NCBI RefSeq assembly: GCF_000742835.1
Contig: NZ_CP008941.1
Span: 1,851,690-1,915,689, forward strand
DNA length: 64,000 bases
Direction of reading: 5' to 3'
Source: Candidatus Paracaedibacter acanthamoebae
Lineage (GTDB): Bacteria > Pseudomonadota > Alphaproteobacteria > Paracaedibacterales > Paracaedibacteraceae
The translations under genes and the position numbers were made by a program. Positions 26,672 through 36,130 of this stretch are shown one piece after another. The notes under the pieces were generated by a model. That model made no database searches, had not been told where the DNA came from, and saw nothing but the letters and a program-made list of their open reading frames with translations. Numbering within the stretch: position 1 is the stretch's first letter; each line of letters starts with the position of its first letter.

Positions 26672-29194
26672 ATGATCCGTTTATTGCTCTGTTTATTCAT
26701 TTTTACATCCAGTGCGAATGCTCTTTTTGGAATAGGGGGGAGCAAAGCCAACACGTCTCAGAAGCAAGCGCAACAACAATCCTCAACCCAAAAGCCGACG
26801 ACGAGCGTTTTCAATAAACTTAAGAAGGCTGTGACGCCAACAAAAAAAACAACAGTACTTCAACAAAGTACAGCAAAACCAAAGACAGGCTTTTTAAGTT
26901 CACTTAAAAAAGCAGTGACGCCAGCTAAAAAACCGGCCTCCCCTACAACCGCAGCAAAGGCCCCATCAAGTACGGAAAAACCGAAGACAGGTCTTTTAAG
27001 CTCCCTTAAAAAAGCAGTAACACCTGCCAAAAAACCCACCTCACCCATCACAACGGCCAGCTCATCACCACCCAAAACAGGTATTTTTAGCAAACTAAAG
27101 AATGTTGTTACCTCTAAGAAGACGACAACCCCTTCCCCAACAGAAGACGGAGAGGGATCAGTGGAAGGAACCACGTCACCACCCAAAACAGGTATCTTTA
27201 GCAAATTAAAGAATGCTGTTACCTCTAAGAAGACGACTACTCCTTCCCCAACAGAAGACAGAGAGGGATCAGTGGAAGGAACCACGTCACCACCCAAAAC
27301 AGGTATCTTTAGCAAATTAAAGAATGCTGTTACCTCTAAGAAGACGACTACTCCTTCCCCAACAGAAGACGGAGAGGGCTTGGAAGGGGACGGACGAGAG
27401 CAAGATGGAATATCACCCTCTAAACAAGGTTTATTGAGCAAAATTAAAGGAGCTGTCTCATCTGGCCAACATACTGATGGCACACCAAAATCAGGATTAT
27501 TGACACGCTTGGCAAAAAATAGCATGAATTTGGTTACCTCTACTCAATGTACCGCGGCAAGATGTACAGACCCTAAGTTCATGACACCCGAAAATGCAAT
27601 GTCGTGCCTCTCCACTGTTGGTAGAGCCCGTACAAATATCAATTGTTCTAAGGCATTTTATAATAAATTTTGTCAAGACTCTGAGCTGGGTGATTACGAA
27701 GAAAGTTGTCAAATTGCAAGTGAAGCGATTCAGCAGGGGGCAAGCGGATTGGGTCAAGCAACCAATGTGGTCAGTAAGATCAATACCTTAGTTAATTGTA
27801 CGGCTGCTTATTGCAGTACCCCTAATTTAAAGAGAAATGATCTCTATAAATGCATTGGTACGCCTAAACTTATTCAGTTAAATCAAGCATGCGCTAATAC
27901 TTATTACAGCATGCATTGTCAAAACTCAGGGGATGAGTCTGCCCCCCGTGCTGCAGAATTTTGTAATGTTATTGCTGAACAACAAGGTGGGTCGGACCTT
28001 GAGGCTACAACGCCGCATGATGGTTTAAATAGCGAAATTAGCTCGGAAGGAGATGTTAGTGAAACAGACTCAGAAGGATCACAGGATACGCCCGACTTAG
28101 AATTCCAGGAAACAGAGGAAGCTCGACAAGAAACATCGCAGTCTAAGCATAGAAACAAGGGAAAAAACAACGATGAAATAAGTTTACCCAAAGTTACTAA
28201 CATGCCCTCCAATGGCAATGAAACAGAAGGAGAAGAAGCAATTCAACCAACCGTTTCAGAGTTTGAAAATACAGGAAGCGGAAGAAATTCAAAGCAGCCA
28301 ACCGCAGCGGCAACAGAGAACGTTGACGATTCCTCGGAAGCATCTCTACCTTCAGCTGACATCAATTCAGACACACCGACAGCAGAAGAGGGAACTACCG
28401 CGCAATCTCCAACACCTCCTTCTGAAACCGCTGATGAGTCTGCCGATGGATCTGCACCCTCCCCTGACATCAATTCAGACACACCGACAGCAGAAGATGG
28501 AGCAACCGAGCAATCTCCAACACCTCCTTCTGAAACCGCTGATGAGTCTGCCGATGCCTCCACACCCTCCCCTGACGCCAATTCAGACACTCCACCAGCA
28601 GAAGATGGAGCAACCGAGCAATCTCCAACACCTCCTTCTGAAACCGCTGATGAGTCTGCCGATGCCTCTGCATCGCCCACTGACGCCAGTACAGACACAC
28701 CAACAGCAGAAGAGGGAACTACCGCGCAATCTCCAACACCTCCTTCTGAAACCGCTGATGAGTCTGCCGATGCCTCCACACCCTCCCCTGACGCCAATTT
28801 AGACACTCCACCAGCAGAAGATGGAGCAACCGAGCAATCTCCAACACCTCCTTCTGAAACCGCTGATGAGTCTGCCGATGCCTCTGCACCCTCCCCTGAC
28901 GCCAATTCAGACACACCACCATCAGAAGACGGAGCAACAAAGACAATTGCTCCTGCCCAATCGACAAAAGTAGAGGCAGCTAAGAAAACTGAAAATACAT
29001 CACTGTCTTCCGATAAGGCTGCGCCTTCCACTCAACCAAAAAAAAGAAGCAGCGGGGGTAATTGCCAAGGCGTCATTACCTATCGAGTGCTTTCTGATAG
29101 GAATAACCACCCCTCTTCTCTCAGAACAGGCAGAATTACGGCCACCTCAATGGCTGATGATGACGATGAGGAGGATGATGACACTTACTATTAG
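26672..29194 (+). CDS. Large exported repeat protein with a Cys-rich core
   Basis: The 840-residue protein starts at ATG 26672 with a signal peptide (MIRLLLCLFIFTSSANA). Part one (to about 290) holds Lys-rich repeats of the form KTG-[IL]-[FL]-S-x-LK-x-AVT, three of them as near-identical 37-residue units. Part two (about 290-440) has two Cys-rich modules that share CTAxxC, a mid CxxxxA and a closing C...C, probably disulfide-bonded. Part three is acidic, with five 36-residue units containing TPPSETADESAD. A short region with GGNCQGVITYRVLSD and a run of Asp/Glu ends the protein. No family recognised. Charge separation (basic start, acidic end) and export suggest a surface or host-targeted protein. 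Confidence 0.8.
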   Translation: MIRLLLCLFIFTSSANALFGIGGSKANTSQKQAQQQSSTQKPTTSVFNKLKKAVTPTKKTTVLQQSTAKPKTGFLSSLKKAVTPAKKPASPTTAAKAPSSTEKPKTGLLSSLKKAVTPAKKPTSPITTASSSPPKTGIFSKLKNVVTSKKTTTPSPTEDGEGSVEGTTSPPKTGIFSKLKNAVTSKKTTTPSPTEDREGSVEGTTSPPKTGIFSKLKNAVTSKKTTTPSPTEDGEGLEGDGREQDGISPSKQGLLSKIKGAVSSGQHTDGTPKSGLLTRLAKNSMNLVTSTQCTAARCTDPKFMTPENAMSCLSTVGRARTNINCSKAFYNKFCQDSELGDYEESCQIASEAIQQGASGLGQATNVVSKINTLVNCTAAYCSTPNLKRNDLYKCIGTPKLIQLNQACANTYYSMHCQNSGDESAPRAAEFCNVIAEQQGGSDLEATTPHDGLNSEISSEGDVSETDSEGSQDTPDLEFQETEEARQETSQSKHRNKGKNNDEISLPKVTNMPSNGNETEGEEAIQPTVSEFENTGSGRNSKQPTAAATENVDDSSEASLPSADINSDTPTAEEGTTAQSPTPPSETADESADGSAPSPDINSDTPTAEDGATEQSPTPPSETADESADASTPSPDANSDTPPAEDGATEQSPTPPSETADESADASASPTDASTDTPTAEEGTTAQSPTPPSETADESADASTPSPDANLDTPPAEDGATEQSPTPPSETADESADASAPSPDANSDTPPSEDGATKTIAPAQSTKVEAAKKTENTSLSSDKAAPSTQPKKRSSGGNCQGVITYRVLSDRNNHPSSLRTGRITATSMADDDDEEDDDTYY
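27070..27402 (+). repeat. Three tandem 111-bp repeats in the exported repeat protein
   Basis: The string ACCCAAAACAGGTAT recurs at 27070, 27181 and 27292, a period of exactly 111 bp (37 codons). Units two and three are almost identical in DNA, which indicates recent duplication or gene conversion. Each encodes a KTGIFSKLKNAVTSKK segment followed by a Thr/Pro/Glu linker. Confidence 0.9.
28362..28930 (+). repeat. Five tandem 108-bp repeats in the exported repeat protein
   Basis: AACACCTCCTTCTGAAACCG recurs at 28411, 28519, 28627, 28735 and 28843, a period of exactly 108 bp (36 codons). The units encode Ser/Thr/Pro/Asp/Glu-rich sequence. Two alternating subtypes (TAEEGTTAQ and PAEDGATEQ) suggest duplication of a two-unit block. 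Confidence 0.92.
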
Positions 29195-29288
29195 AATTAT
29201 TCCTTCATGAATCCAACCTTTTAGAGCTTGTGATTAGAGGGGACGAAAGATACAATTTAATTAAATTACTCTAATAGTTTATCACTTG

Positions 29289-31619
29289 ATGACCACTAAA
29301 ACTTTATCGTATGAACAGGTAGCCCTACCAAAATTTTCAATTAAACCAGAAGATTTGACCGCCACACCTAATCCGGTTACTTATTTTGATTTAACGTCCC
29401 ATGCCCGAGCAGGCACCGCAATTAGTACAGGCCTTAAAATGCGCCGCTATGGGGCCAATGTGTTTGTTATTGGGGGAGATCGTAGTGCTCGCATGCTGGC
29501 CACGATGCAATACCTTGAAGATTATATAAAAAGCATTCCACCGTGTGGTGACTGGGTCTACCTAAATAACTTTGAAACGAATTATCGTCCTATTCCCTTT
29601 CAATTGCCTCGAGGACAATCTATAAAGCTAAAAAGATCTTTAAATGAGTTCATTGAAGCAACCATTGATTTGTTCAACACCACGCTAACGAGTGGGGTAT
29701 TTATTAATGAAGTGAATGCTTTAACATCTGAATTAGATCACCAAATTCAAGAGCAGATAGAAGAGGTTCAAAAAATTGCAATCTCTAAGGGTTTAAAAGT
29801 TGAAACCACAAATGATGAATTCACCATTACCACCCTCGAAGAAAATGAAGGGACTAACTCTACGAAAGAAAAATTCACGCCCGAGGACCTGCAATCTATT
29901 CGGGAGCAACTCGCCCAAATCTCATCTCTTGCCCATTTCCAAGGTCGAGAATTAACGCAAAAAATACAAACACTCAAGACAGCGGAAGCTGAAAAAATTC
30001 TCAAACCGCTTTTGGCACCCTTCCGTAAAGCATATGATAAATATTTAGGCAAATGGATTGATACTTTAAAAGATGACATTCTGAATCATATTGATCACTT
30101 CATCATTGATGAATCCGACCCAACGACTATTGAAGAGATTCGGGATCGCTATGCCGTGAATGTTTTGGTTAACAATAAGGAATCAATGCATGCCCCTTTA
30201 ATTTTAGATCCAGCCCCAACCTATGAAAGTATTTTTGGTTGCATCAAATATAAGACGGGTCCTTCAGGGTATACAACCGATTTTACCATGATTCGTCCTG
30301 GCAATTTACATCGCGCGAATGGAGGCATCTTGGTCTTACGGGCCGAGGCCATTGCCCAAGATCCTGGTTTGTGGATTGCGCTTAAAACAGCCTTGCGCGA
30401 TCGGCAAATTCGTATCGAAGAATTTCACCGCGAAAATGCTCTTCCGATACTTGATGCGCCTGATCCTAAACCGGTCCCACTTGATATTCAGATATTCTTA
30501 GTGGGAGCACCCATATGGTTCTACAACTTCTTTTACTTGGATCCTGAATTTAAAACTTATTTTAAAGTTAAGGCTGATATTGAACCCGACCTTCCTGCAA
30601 ATGCTCACAATATTAGCGTTTGTACACGCTTATTCCGGCAAATTTCCCTAAAAACTTCTGGCAAAGATCTTGAACAAGGCGCCATTCAATGCTTGCTTGG
30701 CTATAGTTCACGCTGGATTAATAACCGAGAATGGTTATCTTCAAAATTTGAGCTGATGACGGATATTATTAATGAGGCCAATGAACTCGCTATTGAAGAG
30801 GGATCCCCCCTAACAAAAGCCAGCCATATTAAAGAGTCCATCATCCATCGCCGCCTGAGAACCTGTGGGGTAGAAGATCGCACTCACCGAGAAATCGAAC
30901 GAGATGTTGTCTTAATTGAAACACATGGTAAAAAATTAGGGATTGTCAACGGACTTTCTGTTTTATCCACCGGCGATCATTATTATGGTATTCCAAATCG
31001 AATTTCTGCCAGGACATTTGCAGGTGACAAAGGAATTATTAATATTGAACGCTTAATTGAGATGTCAGGTCCTATTCAACAAAAAGGGGCCATGATCCTG
31101 GATGGATTCCTGAATGGAAAATTCTCACAAAAACATCCAGTTTCTTTCTCTTGCTCCTTAACCTTTGAGCAAAGCTATGAAGAAATTGAAGGCGATAGTG
31201 CCTCGGTGGCAGAATTGATTGCGATCCTCTCCTCTCTCTCTAAAGTTCGGGTCCGTCAAGATATGGCCGTAACAGGCTCTATTAATCAGTTTGGAGAAAT
31301 TCAAGCCGTTGGTGGGCTCAACCATAAAATTGAAGGATTCTTTCGTGTCTGTAAATTCAGAGGCTTTACGAGCACCCAGGGGGTGATTATTCCGGCCTCC
31401 AATACTGAACATATTATCTTACGCGATGAAATTAGCGACGCCATTCGGGGTGGCAAATTTCATATTTGGGCAGTGTCAACAATTGATGAGGCCATTGGAT
31501 TATTGATGAGTGCGGATGCGGGTAAGCCTGATAAAAATGGTAAATATACAAAAGAATCTGTTTATGGCTTAGTTCAAGATCAGCTGACTGTATTTTCTAA
31601 ATCCTTGGAAAAACGTTAA
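29289..31619 (+). CDS. LonB-like ATP-dependent protease (AAA_32/Lon_C)
   Basis: The 776-residue protein has the layout of LonB-like proteases lacking the Lon N-domain. An AAA-related region includes VFVIGGDRSARM, a degenerate nucleotide loop; a helical insert (about 150-260) and GNLHRANGGILVLRAEAIAQD as Walker-B-like region follow. The C-terminal Lon protease domain has the Ser-Lys dyad: Ser637 in EGDSASVAEL and Lys680 in GGLNHKIEGF, 43 residues apart as in Lon. The poor Walker A suggests weak or no ATP hydrolysis. Start is ATG 29289 (a TTG precedes it). It stands alone downstream of the repeat protein and probably serves protein quality control. Confidence 0.88.
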   Translation: MTTKTLSYEQVALPKFSIKPEDLTATPNPVTYFDLTSHARAGTAISTGLKMRRYGANVFVIGGDRSARMLATMQYLEDYIKSIPPCGDWVYLNNFETNYRPIPFQLPRGQSIKLKRSLNEFIEATIDLFNTTLTSGVFINEVNALTSELDHQIQEQIEEVQKIAISKGLKVETTNDEFTITTLEENEGTNSTKEKFTPEDLQSIREQLAQISSLAHFQGRELTQKIQTLKTAEAEKILKPLLAPFRKAYDKYLGKWIDTLKDDILNHIDHFIIDESDPTTIEEIRDRYAVNVLVNNKESMHAPLILDPAPTYESIFGCIKYKTGPSGYTTDFTMIRPGNLHRANGGILVLRAEAIAQDPGLWIALKTALRDRQIRIEEFHRENALPILDAPDPKPVPLDIQIFLVGAPIWFYNFFYLDPEFKTYFKVKADIEPDLPANAHNISVCTRLFRQISLKTSGKDLEQGAIQCLLGYSSRWINNREWLSSKFELMTDIINEANELAIEEGSPLTKASHIKESIIHRRLRTCGVEDRTHREIERDVVLIETHGKKLGIVNGLSVLSTGDHYYGIPNRISARTFAGDKGIINIERLIEMSGPIQQKGAMILDGFLNGKFSQKHPVSFSCSLTFEQSYEEIEGDSASVAELIAILSSLSKVRVRQDMAVTGSINQFGEIQAVGGLNHKIEGFFRVCKFRGFTSTQGVIIPASNTEHIILRDEISDAIRGGKFHIWAVSTIDEAIGLLMSADAGKPDKNGKYTKESVYGLVQDQLTVFSKSLEKR

Positions 31620-31627
31620 TATCAATT

Positions 31628-32323
31628 CTAAAATTTAATAATAAGAGGTGGATTGATTGCCTCCCAAATATCATATTTTTGCATAACTCTCTCAAAGAGG
31701 GTGGTCGAACTTATCGCCTCTAACCATCCTTTAAGATGAGGGTAGTCCTGACCATTAAACCAACCTGCATCAATCATGGACAATTGCCGAATAAAGGGGA
31801 AAATTGCCATATCCAGAAATGTTAAAGGTCCACTCCCCTCTCTTGTCTGGAGATAATTTTCTAACCTTAAAAGAAAGTGTGCGCACTCTTCCCGATAATT
31901 AACACCACTCTCTTCTTCATAACGGCCCGGATACTTATAGCGATCGAGAGATCGCTTAAAGGTTGTATCATTCTCTTGAATTAACGCTTCAGCCTCTGGC
32001 GTTATGTCCTTAAGATTTAAAGCCCATCGCATAATATCCAAACTTTGTTCTAAAACTCGACCATCCGAAAGGAGCAAAACCGGCACCGTTCCCTTGGGAG
32101 AAATAGATAACATATCTGCCGGCTTATTCTTTAATTTTATTTCCCGATGTTCATGAGGTATCTGAGCTGTATATAAAGCAAGACGTGCCCGCATCGCATA
32201 GGGGCACCGCCGAAATGAATATAAAATTGGCAAGTTTGTTGAGGACACAGTAATGACTTTCTGACGAAACTTCTTTGCCCAGTAATGACAAAATATTTTA
32301 AATATCACAAGTATTTCCAGCAT
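31628..32323 (-). CDS. Glutathione S-transferase-like protein
   Basis: The roughly 231-residue protein has an N-terminal thioredoxin-like domain with LPILYSFRRCPYAMRARLAL, where the CPYA site is of glutaredoxin or omega-GST type. The glutathione-contact part GTVPVLLLSDGRVLEQS follows, then a helical C-terminal domain with TFLDMAIFPFIRQL. Omega-like GSTs act as thioltransferases or dehydroascorbate reductases. The first 25 residues before the conserved start are unconserved; a GTG at 32248 gives the usual family start and may be the true one. The gene is convergent with the LonB-like protease, only 8 bp apart. Confidence 0.85.
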   Translation of the reverse strand: MLEILVIFKIFCHYWAKKFRQKVITVSSTNLPILYSFRRCPYAMRARLALYTAQIPHEHREIKLKNKPADMLSISPKGTVPVLLLSDGRVLEQSLDIMRWALNLKDITPEAEALIQENDTTFKRSLDRYKYPGRYEEESGVNYREECAHFLLRLENYLQTREGSGPLTFLDMAIFPFIRQLSMIDAGWFNGQDYPHLKGWLEAISSTTLFERVMQKYDIWEAINPPLIIKF

Positions 32324-32400
32324 CAATTCAGTTGCTTACTTATTCATTAGAACTAATTTCCTTGCACCGTGGGCAAAAATTGATTAGTAATGAAGTATGT

Positions 32401-32477
32401 GCGCCCATAGCTCAGCTGGATAGAGCAACGGCCTTCTAAGCCGCAGGTCGGGGGTTCGAATCCTCCTGGGCGCGCCA
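32401..32477 (+). tRNA. tRNA-Arg (anticodon TCT)
   Basis: All arms fold. The acceptor GCGCCCA pairs with TGGGCGC, followed by discriminator G and an encoded CCA. The D arm is GCTC..GAGC, and the anticodon loop CTTCTAA gives TCT, reading AGA. The T arm is GGGGG TTCGAAT CCTCC. The outermost anticodon-stem pair is A-C, a minor flaw. Confidence 0.95.
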
Positions 32478-32554
32478 TCTTTACGTAACTCATTGATTTT
32501 ACGTAGAAGTTATTGCATTATAGTACTATAAAAATTTATTTTTTGTGAGGATCC

Positions 32555-32947
32555 ATGGCTCGCGTTACCGTTGAAGACTGCGTTGAAGTAATTCCCAATC
32601 GATTTGACCTTGTGATGATTGCGGCTCGCCGTGCCCGCGAGTTATCTGCTGGGGCATCTATGACCATTGATCGTAAAAACGATCGCAATCCGGTCGTTGC
32701 TCTGCGTGAAATTGCAGGTCGAACTATTTCTGTAGACACCCTGAAAGACAGCCTTATTCGCTCTTTGCAACGCGTTTCATTTGCAGACGCCAGTGATGAA
32801 GAACTAGAAAGCGAATTTTTGGATGCCTTCTCCACTTCTCTTTCTGCTTTAGAAGATGATGAGGATGTTCCCACATCGCAGATGTTAGAGGCTGATGCCG
32901 AATCCCATCTTAATATCTCTGAAGAAGAGGATGGTACAGAGGCGTAA
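32555..32947 (+). CDS. rpoZ: RNA polymerase omega subunit
   Basis: Omega binds the beta' subunit and helps RNA polymerase assembly. The 130-residue protein starts with the alphaproteobacterial pattern [20 protein letters not shown], then [12 protein letters not shown] and [15 protein letters not shown]. An acidic, disordered C-terminal tail ([19 protein letters not shown]) matches alphaproteobacterial forms. In many alphaproteobacteria rpoZ precedes a RelA/SpoT gene; here an HtrA-type protease follows instead. GTGAGGA lies before the start, and a terminator overlaps the stop codon. Confidence 0.93.
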   Translation: MARVTVEDCVEVIPNRFDLVMIAARRARELSAGASMTIDRKNDRNPVVALREIAGRTISVDTLKDSLIRSLQRVSFADASDEELESEFLDAFSTSLSALEDDEDVPTSQMLEADAESHLNISEEEDGTEA

Positions 32948-32962
32948 AACGCCTCTTTTTTA
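32938..32962 (+). terminator. Rho-independent terminator of rpoZ
   Basis: AGAGGCG and CGCCTCT form a 7-bp stem around TAAAA, followed by TTTTTA. The stem overlaps the last codons and stop of rpoZ. Confidence 0.85.
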
Positions 32963-33010
32963 CTTCTGATTAAGGAGAGATATGTTATTTTGTTCTCAGG
33001 GAGGACGAAA

Positions 33011-34390
33011 ATGTATCAGATAACTTGTTTTATTGTTGCACTTTTTTACGGCTTTTGCGTTCAAGCAGATTCATCCAAAACACCTGCCTCTCTCGAAGAG
33101 ATTAAATTATCTTTTTCGCCTATTGTAAAAAAAGTAGCACCCGCTGTTGTTAGCATTTATACTGTGCATGTTACTGAACGCCCCCTCCATCCTTTATTTG
33201 ATGACGATTTCCTTAATAATTTTTTGGATTACTCCCAAGCCCCCCTCCGTCAAGAATTGTCAAAATCCATGGGCTCTGGCGTTATTATTAGCCCAGATGG
33301 AACTGTTATTACCTGTGCCCACGTTGTGCAGAACGCCAAAGCAATCGAAATCAGACTGTCGGATAACCGACAATTAAAAGGTAAAGTCACTATCATCGAT
33401 CCGAAAAATGACCTCGCCGTTATAAAAATTCTTGATTTTGAAGGGGACATTCCCTTCGTGCCACTGGGGCAATCAAGCACCGTCGAAGACGGCGACTTAG
33501 TCCTTGCCTTTGGCAATCCTTTTGGGATTGGGCATACTGTTACCAGTGGTATTATTTCAGCAGTAACTCGAACAGTTGGGGATCGGGTGCTCATGCAAAC
33601 TGACAGTGCCATTAATCCCGGTAATTCGGGGGGTGCTCTCGTTAATATGAAGGGGGAATTGATCGGCATTCCGAATGCAATTTTGTCCCGCACTGGCACC
33701 AATCTCGGGATTGGATTCGCCATTCCCATCGCCATTATCACTCCCTTATTATCTGCCAAAACGGAAGATGGTACTCTCAGCAGAGCCTGGGATGGGCTTA
33801 AAGTTGAAACGCTAGACCATGACAAAGCAGAATCTTTTGGATTAAAAAATCAAAAAGGCGTTCTTGTTTCCGCTATCCATCCAAGTAGTCCTGCAAAAAC
33901 AGCGGGACTTCAAGTAAGCGATGTTATCATTAACATAAATGAGCATCCTATTGCTTCAGAAGAAGCTTACCGCCTAAAGCTTTTAGAAATAGAAATTGAC
34001 AAGGAAATAAGGTACGCAATTAAAAGGAAGGGCGCGGATAAAACCATCACTTTTAAAGTAATTGCCCCACCGGATAATCCCAAGGCTGAGGAAACCGTCA
34101 TCCAAGGACGAAATCCTTTATCCGGTATTAAAATTGCTAACCTTTCGCCTGCTTTGGCGCTTAAATATGGCTTTGATAGTCTACAAATCGGCGTCATCAT
34201 CCTGGACGTCCCCGTGCGCAGCAGTCTGTTTGGAATACCTATTTTTCAATCAGGAGATATTATTGAAGAAGCCGATGGTAAAAAGGTAGAATCCGTCAAA
34301 CAATTTACAACCTTACTCAAAGACAGTCTAAACAGATTAACCCTTCGGCAAGGCAATAAAAGAATCGATCTCCACCTGACAAATAGATAA
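33011..34390 (+). CDS. HtrA/DegP-family periplasmic serine protease
   Basis: The 459-residue protein has a signal peptide (about 1-19) and a trypsin-like domain with the triad His104 (VITCAHVV), Asp134 (PKNDLAVIKI) and Ser206 (INPGNSGGALVN). Two PDZ domains follow: the first has GVLVSAIHPSSPAKTAGLQVSDVI, the second IGVIILDVP..FQSGDIIEEADG. DegP-type proteases degrade or refold damaged exported proteins. ATG 33011 has a perfect GGAGG seven bases upstream, so I prefer it over the upstream TTG. With RpoH, two Dsb-like proteins and the LonB-like protease, it fits an envelope-stress repertoire. Confidence 0.93.
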   Translation: MYQITCFIVALFYGFCVQADSSKTPASLEEIKLSFSPIVKKVAPAVVSIYTVHVTERPLHPLFDDDFLNNFLDYSQAPLRQELSKSMGSGVIISPDGTVITCAHVVQNAKAIEIRLSDNRQLKGKVTIIDPKNDLAVIKILDFEGDIPFVPLGQSSTVEDGDLVLAFGNPFGIGHTVTSGIISAVTRTVGDRVLMQTDSAINPGNSGGALVNMKGELIGIPNAILSRTGTNLGIGFAIPIAIITPLLSAKTEDGTLSRAWDGLKVETLDHDKAESFGLKNQKGVLVSAIHPSSPAKTAGLQVSDVIININEHPIASEEAYRLKLLEIEIDKEIRYAIKRKGADKTITFKVIAPPDNPKAEETVIQGRNPLSGIKIANLSPALALKYGFDSLQIGVIILDVPVRSSLFGIPIFQSGDIIEEADGKKVESVKQFTTLLKDSLNRLTLRQGNKRIDLHLTNR

Positions 34391-34398
34391 AGAATACT

Positions 34399-34704
34399 TC
34401 AGGCGGGGCCCTTATAAAGACTTTGAAGAGCGGTCGGATTTATTCCTTTTATCTGGATACATTTGTTACGATGGGTGGCCCCCTGAATAATGGATAGTTG
34501 AGATTTAGCAATTTTTAGTTTTTTTGCTAAAAAAACCACCAAGGCTGTATTGGCTTTATTATCCTCAGCTGGTGCAGTCACACTTATTTTAAGCATTTGA
34601 GCCCCCCTGGCATCTTCATAGACACCTAAAATTGAGTTTTTCGCAGCCTTCGGCGTTAGACGAATGGATAAAAAAATCTCGTTATCTCGAACAGTATAAA
34701 ACAT
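34399..34704 (-). CDS. UPF0235 (DUF167) family protein
   Basis: The 101-residue protein shows the family's RLTPKAAKNSILGV and the hallmark VTAPAEDNKANTALVVFLAKKLKI, followed by the strand-helix end (QLSIIQGATHRNKCIQI). YggU-type proteins are widespread and small, and their biochemical role is unknown. It converges with the HtrA gene, 8 bp apart. Confidence 0.9.
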   Translation of the reverse strand: MFYTVRDNEIFLSIRLTPKAAKNSILGVYEDARGAQMLKISVTAPAEDNKANTALVVFLAKKLKIAKSQLSIIQGATHRNKCIQIKGINPTALQSLYKGPA

Positions 34705-34793
34705 ACATCTTAATTTAGAAAAATTAACATTTATTTTACTATTATGGCTTATCTTTAAAATTACTTCAATTTGTTGTGTTGCGGGAGATGTGC

Positions 34794-36089
34794 ATGAAAA
34801 ATTCCTTATTAATAAGCTTATTATGTGTCACTAGTCTTACTCAGGTGGAAGGTGCCCCGCCAGTTGATTCAGGTTCCACGGCCATGGCTCCTGTTATTCG
34901 AGAACTTCCGACGAATTCACTTTATCAACGACAAGCTAAACAATTAGCTCCATCTTCCGGTAAGCAAAAGGTAACTAATCAACAGCGTTCAGCTCCGATG
35001 GTTGCCCAACATCGAGCTGCGCCTAAACAGCAAGCCAATCAATTAACTCAATCTTCCGATAAGCGAGAGAGGACCAATCAACAACGTTCAGCTCCGATGA
35101 TTGCCCAACATCGAGTTGCGCCTAAACAGCAAGTCAATCAATTGGCTCAATCTCCAGATAAGCGAGAGGGGACCAATCAACAACGTTCTGCTCCGATGAT
35201 TGCCCAACATCGAGTTGCGCCTAAACAGCAAGCCAATCAATTGGCTCAATCTCCAGATAAGCGAGAGGGGACCAATCAGCAACGTTCTGCTCCGATGATT
35301 GCCCAACATCGAGTTGCGCCTAAAACGGCGCTTCAAAAACAACCTCAAATGGGAATTTTTTTAACAGATGCGGAACTTGCTAAACAATACACCACTGTAT
35401 TTGGACGGAAAGATTCTAAAAGTGTTGAAAAATTAACTGCTGGTATCTGGAATAACTATCTAACCACTCATAAAATGCCAGCTAATAATGACCCTCAACT
35501 TAAAACAATCTTGTTAGGCGCTTTCGAAAAGGAAGCACGAACCTTTTCACTGCTTAACATCCTTTCCAAAAAAGATCCAAAATTCCAAGAAGCTTATCAA
35601 TTGAGTATGCTGACGATAAAAGTCCTAGACTTTTGCCTTCAAAATGATGGGACCAAATCATTTCCTCCTGAACAACGTCAAGCCATAGAACAACAGCAGA
35701 AGAGATATCAAGCCAATCCGGTTGCAGGAGATAGCTCAATTGGGCGTCTTATCCAGGTAAGCAGAGCCGCCAACATTTTGGAGGCCCCCTTGACTCCAAC
35801 TGATGCGAGCTTACTCACTAAGCTTCAAGCAAAAGGTAAGTTGACCTCCGATGAAACAAAACGCCTGAAATCTATCGAAATTATGATTCAACAAGCCCCT
35901 ACAAAATATAAGGGCACAGCAATAGGAAAGCTTTATGAGATCTGGAAAATGAATTATCCGCAAGGTCAAGGAATTGTAGCTAAAACCAGATCAGCCTTTT
36001 CTTCTGCAACAAATAAAGTCGGCGGGGCCCTTCAAAAAATCAACCCATTTAAGAAAAAGGCTAATACGGTGGCCTCCTCACAAGGATAA
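34794..36089 (+). CDS. Exported protein with 33-residue repeats, function unknown
   Basis: The 431-residue protein starts at ATG 34794 (GGGAG seven bases upstream) and has a signal peptide ending near QVEGA. Residues about 45-185 are four tandem 33-residue repeats, Gln/Asn-rich and basic (RSAPMIAQHRVAPKQQ, then NQLAQSPDKREGTNQ). The rest (about 190-431) is helical without membrane segments, with AELAKQYTTVFGRK, a Gln-rich middle and a basic end (KINPFKKKANT). No family recognised. It stands alone. Its plan, export signal plus recently expanded repeats plus helical domain, matches effector- or surface-type proteins of host-associated bacteria. Confidence 0.75.
   Translation: MKNSLLISLLCVTSLTQVEGAPPVDSGSTAMAPVIRELPTNSLYQRQAKQLAPSSGKQKVTNQQRSAPMVAQHRAAPKQQANQLTQSSDKRERTNQQRSAPMIAQHRVAPKQQVNQLAQSPDKREGTNQQRSAPMIAQHRVAPKQQANQLAQSPDKREGTNQQRSAPMIAQHRVAPKTALQKQPQMGIFLTDAELAKQYTTVFGRKDSKSVEKLTAGIWNNYLTTHKMPANNDPQLKTILLGAFEKEARTFSLLNILSKKDPKFQEAYQLSMLTIKVLDFCLQNDGTKSFPPEQRQAIEQQQKRYQANPVAGDSSIGRLIQVSRAANILEAPLTPTDASLLTKLQAKGKLTSDETKRLKSIEIMIQQAPTKYKGTAIGKLYEIWKMNYPQGQGIVAKTRSAFSSATNKVGGALQKINPFKKKANTVASSQG
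34935..35330 (+). repeat. Four tandem 99-bp repeats
   Basis: GCCCAACATCGAG recurs at 35004, 35103, 35202 and 35301, a period of exactly 99 bp (33 codons). The last two full units are nearly identical in DNA, so the array is young and may vary in copy number between strains. Confidence 0.9.
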
Positions 36090-36130
36090 GTGCTTATAAA
36101 GATAAGACCGAAAAGTAATGTGCTATTGAA

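Noticed and set aside
26860-27525. Minus-strand 221-codon open frame opposite the 111-bp repeats
   Set aside because: It is a repetitive shadow of the repeat protein with no start signal.
28243-29031. Long minus-strand open frame opposite the exported repeat protein
   Set aside because: It mirrors the 108-bp repeats; the open frame results from the biased composition of the real gene and has no ribosome site or independent motif. The plus-strand frame at 28212-28802 is rejected for the same reason.
33250-33825. Minus-strand 191-codon open frame opposite the HtrA gene
   Set aside because: HtrA has a complete triad and two PDZ domains in the other direction; the opposite frame has no motif.
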